This document shows positions 20,845 through 22,605 of a stretch of DNA of 22,605 nt, piece after piece (within the stretch, counting starts at the first letter, position 1; each line of letters starts with the position of its first letter). The position numbers and the translations under genes are program-made. The notes beneath the pieces were generated by a model. The model was not told where the DNA came from, searched no databases, and saw nothing but the letters and a program-made list of their open reading frames with translations. The stretch spans positions 1 through 22,605 of the forward strand of contig CAYJPK010000031.1 of assembly GCA_964372035.1 (NCBI GenBank), read 5' to 3'. Origin of the DNA: CAYJPK01 sp964372035. GTDB taxonomy: Bacteria; Desulfobacterota; Desulfovibrionia; Desulfovibrionales; Desulfovibrionaceae.

Positions 20845-22530
20845 ATGAGTAATGATGCTGAAAAAGTCATATATTCCATGTATAAAGTGACAAAAAGACA
20901 TGGTCAGCGTGAAGTTTTAAAAGACATTACCTTGGGTTATTTCTACGGTGCAAAAATTGGTGTGTTAGGTTTAAATGGTTCTGGTAAATCATCTCTTTTA
21001 AGAATCCTAGCTGGTGTTGATAATCAATTTGATGGTAAAACAACTGTTTCTCCTGGATATACAATAGGTTACCTTGAGCAGGAGCCACTTCTTGACGAAA
21101 CAAGAACTGTTCGTGAAGTTGTTGAAGAAGGCGTGCAAGAAATTGTTGATATTGTAAATGAATTTAATGCTATTAATGAAAAATTCGCTGAACCTATGGA
21201 ACCAGAGGAAATGGACGCTTTAATTGAAAAACAAGCAAAAGTTCAAGAACTCATGGATCTTAAGGGTGGCTGGGATTTAGATGCTCGCTTAGACATGGCA
21301 ATGGACGCTTTGCGTTGTCCTGCTGGTGATACTCCTGTTTCAGTTATTTCTGGTGGTGAAAAAAGACGTGTTGCTCTTTGCCGTTTACTTCTCAAAAATC
21401 CTGATATTTTACTTCTTGATGAACCTACAAACCACTTAGATGCTGGTTCTGTTGCATGGCTTGAAAAATATCTTTCAACTTTCCCTGGAACTGTTATTGC
21501 CGTAACTCACGATCGTTACTTCTTAGATAATGTTGCGGGCTGGATTTTAGAGCTTGATAGAGGTCGTGGTATTCCATATCAAGGCAATTATTCCTCATGG
21601 TTAGAGCAAAAAGAAAAACGTCTTGCCCAAGAAGATAGAGCAGAAGCTGAACGCAAAAAAACCTTAGAGCGTGAGCTTGAGTGGATTAATATGTCACCAA
21701 AAGGCAGACAAGCAAAGGGTAAAGCTCGTATTAACGCTTATGAAGCAATGTTATCTCACGAAAGTGAATCACGTGCAAAAGATTTAGAAATTTACATTCC
21801 GCCTGGACCACGCCTTGGTAAATCAGTTATTGAAGCTAACGGCGTTACAAAAAGCATGGGCGATAAGCTCTTAATTGAAGATGCTAATTTCATCATTCCT
21901 GCTGGTGCAATTGTTGGTATTGTTGGACCTAACGGCGCTGGTAAAAGTACTTTATTTAAGATGTTAGTTGGCATTGAGCAGCCAGATAACGGAACTTTAA
22001 GTGTCGGTGATACAGTTAAATTTGCCTATGTTGACCAAAATCGTGACTCATTAACCCCAGGTAAAAGTGTCTACGAAGTTATTTCTGATGGTGCAGAGGT
22101 GATTAAACTTGGTAACCGTGAAATCAATGCTAGAGCTTATTGTTCACGCTTTAACTTTATGGGTTCTGACCAGCAAAAGCAAGTTGACGTGCTTTCAGGT
22201 GGTGAGCGTAACCGTGTGCATTTAGCTAAGATGTTGCAAACTGGTTCTAACGTAATTCTTCTTGACGAACCGACCAATGACCTTGATGTTAATACTATGC
22301 GTGCGCTTGAAGATGGTATTGATAACTTTGCTGGTTGCGTTTTAGTTATCAGCCATGATCGCTGGTTCTTAGATCGTATTGCTACTCATATTATTGCTTT
22401 TGAGGGAGACTCGAGTGTAGTTTTTGTTGAGGGTAATTACAGTGATTATGAGAAAGATTTAAAGAAAAGATTAGGTAAGGACGCTGCTGATCCGCATAGA
22501 ATTAAGTTTAGAAAGCTTACACGTGATTAA
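20845..22530 (+). CDS. ettA: Energy-dependent translational throttle protein EttA (ABC-F)
   Basis: EttA is a ribosome-bound ABC-F ATPase that gates entry into elongation according to the ATP/ADP ratio. The 561-residue protein (E. coli 555) has two ABC domains. The first has Walker A GLNGSGKS (42-49), signature SGGEKRR (169-175) and Walker B 'ILLLDEPTNHLD'. The second has 'GPNGAGKSTL', 'LSGGERNRV' and 'ILLDEPTNDLD'. The inter-domain linker carries the basic 'PKGRQAKGKARINAYE', close to the EttA P-site tRNA-interaction motif and unlike the Uup or YheS linkers. There is no membrane domain, so it is not a transporter. The ATG at 20845 follows GAGGA (20835-20839); an upstream in-frame TTG at 20833 overlaps that site and is rejected. 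The gene is monocistronic. Confidence 0.93.
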   Translation: MSNDAEKVIYSMYKVTKRHGQREVLKDITLGYFYGAKIGVLGLNGSGKSSLLRILAGVDNQFDGKTTVSPGYTIGYLEQEPLLDETRTVREVVEEGVQEIVDIVNEFNAINEKFAEPMEPEEMDALIEKQAKVQELMDLKGGWDLDARLDMAMDALRCPAGDTPVSVISGGEKRRVALCRLLLKNPDILLLDEPTNHLDAGSVAWLEKYLSTFPGTVIAVTHDRYFLDNVAGWILELDRGRGIPYQGNYSSWLEQKEKRLAQEDRAEAERKKTLERELEWINMSPKGRQAKGKARINAYEAMLSHESESRAKDLEIYIPPGPRLGKSVIEANGVTKSMGDKLLIEDANFIIPAGAIVGIVGPNGAGKSTLFKMLVGIEQPDNGTLSVGDTVKFAYVDQNRDSLTPGKSVYEVISDGAEVIKLGNREINARAYCSRFNFMGSDQQKQVDVLSGGERNRVHLAKMLQTGSNVILLDEPTNDLDVNTMRALEDGIDNFAGCVLVISHDRWFLDRIATHIIAFEGDSSVVFVEGNYSDYEKDLKKRLGKDAADPHRIKFRKLTRD

Positions 22531-22564
22531 TCTTTATTTTTAGATTTTATTATTTTTACTATTT

Positions 22565-22595
22565 AAGAGGTTCATTTTTTTGAGCCTCTTTTTTT
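22565..22595 (+). terminator. Intrinsic terminator of ettA
   Basis: AAGAGGTTCA (22565-22574) pairs with TGAGCCTCTT (22581-22590) with one G-U pair and a loop of six T residues. A T-run (22589-22595) follows. It lies 34 nt past the stop codon. Confidence 0.88.
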
Positions 22596-22605
22596 GAGTT
22601 TTATT

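Noticed and set aside
1..22605. tRNA, rRNA, CRISPR, insertion sequence or prophage features
   Set aside because: I looked for tRNA T-loop-like motifs, direct-repeat arrays, transposase motifs and phage proteins on both strands and found none.

Overview
The window is a low-GC, gene-dense stretch of a Gram-negative bacterial chromosome. LptE, two lipoprotein signal peptides, an AMIN-domain envelope protein and Tris/NADH-type FabI all point to an organism with an outer membrane. The pairing of hisD-purC-fabI, the leuS-lptE-holA order and free-standing TRAP solute-binding proteins suggest a host-associated, AT-rich relative of Desulfovibrio (Desulfovibrionales). That placement is an inference from gene order and protein flavour, not a measured phylogeny. 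I see no tRNA, rRNA, CRISPR array, insertion sequence or phage gene.

Left third (about 1-8115, all on the minus strand, read right to left): hisD, purC and fabI form a tight biosynthetic run starting from a likely promoter just upstream of hisD. It is closed, or attenuated, by a GC-rich hairpin after fabI. Next come a 43-residue membrane peptide with the best ribosome-binding site in the window, then miaB, an M48 lipoprotein metalloprotease, a DUF456 membrane protein, a TPR protein and a membrane-anchored coiled-coil/AMIN protein. A 17-bp inverted repeat lies at the left end, and beyond it is a good minus-strand promoter pointing out of the window.

Middle (8278-10619, plus strand): two tandem single-gene units each encode a 327-residue periplasmic TRAP-type solute-binding protein (DctP family). 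Each has its own promoter and its own intrinsic terminator. They are about 78% identical in protein, and no TRAP membrane subunits are present in the window.

Right part (10766-22595, plus strand): a five-gene operon runs from a degenerate CCA-adding-enzyme-like protein through rlmN and leuS to lptE and holA, with stop/start overlaps between the first four. A 395-bp gap follows, holding a promoter, a stem-loop and a possible 40-codon leader ORF. Then come radC and lon, a strong terminator, and ettA with its own terminator. Most of this half is translation, tRNA/rRNA modification, replication and protein quality control.

I do not see an obviously new multi-gene system. The items most worth a second look are the CCA-transferase homologue that has lost its catalytic and HD-domain signature residues, the duplicated orphan TRAP receptors, the small His/Cys-tailed membrane peptide behind fabI, and the possible leader ORF overlapping the radC start.
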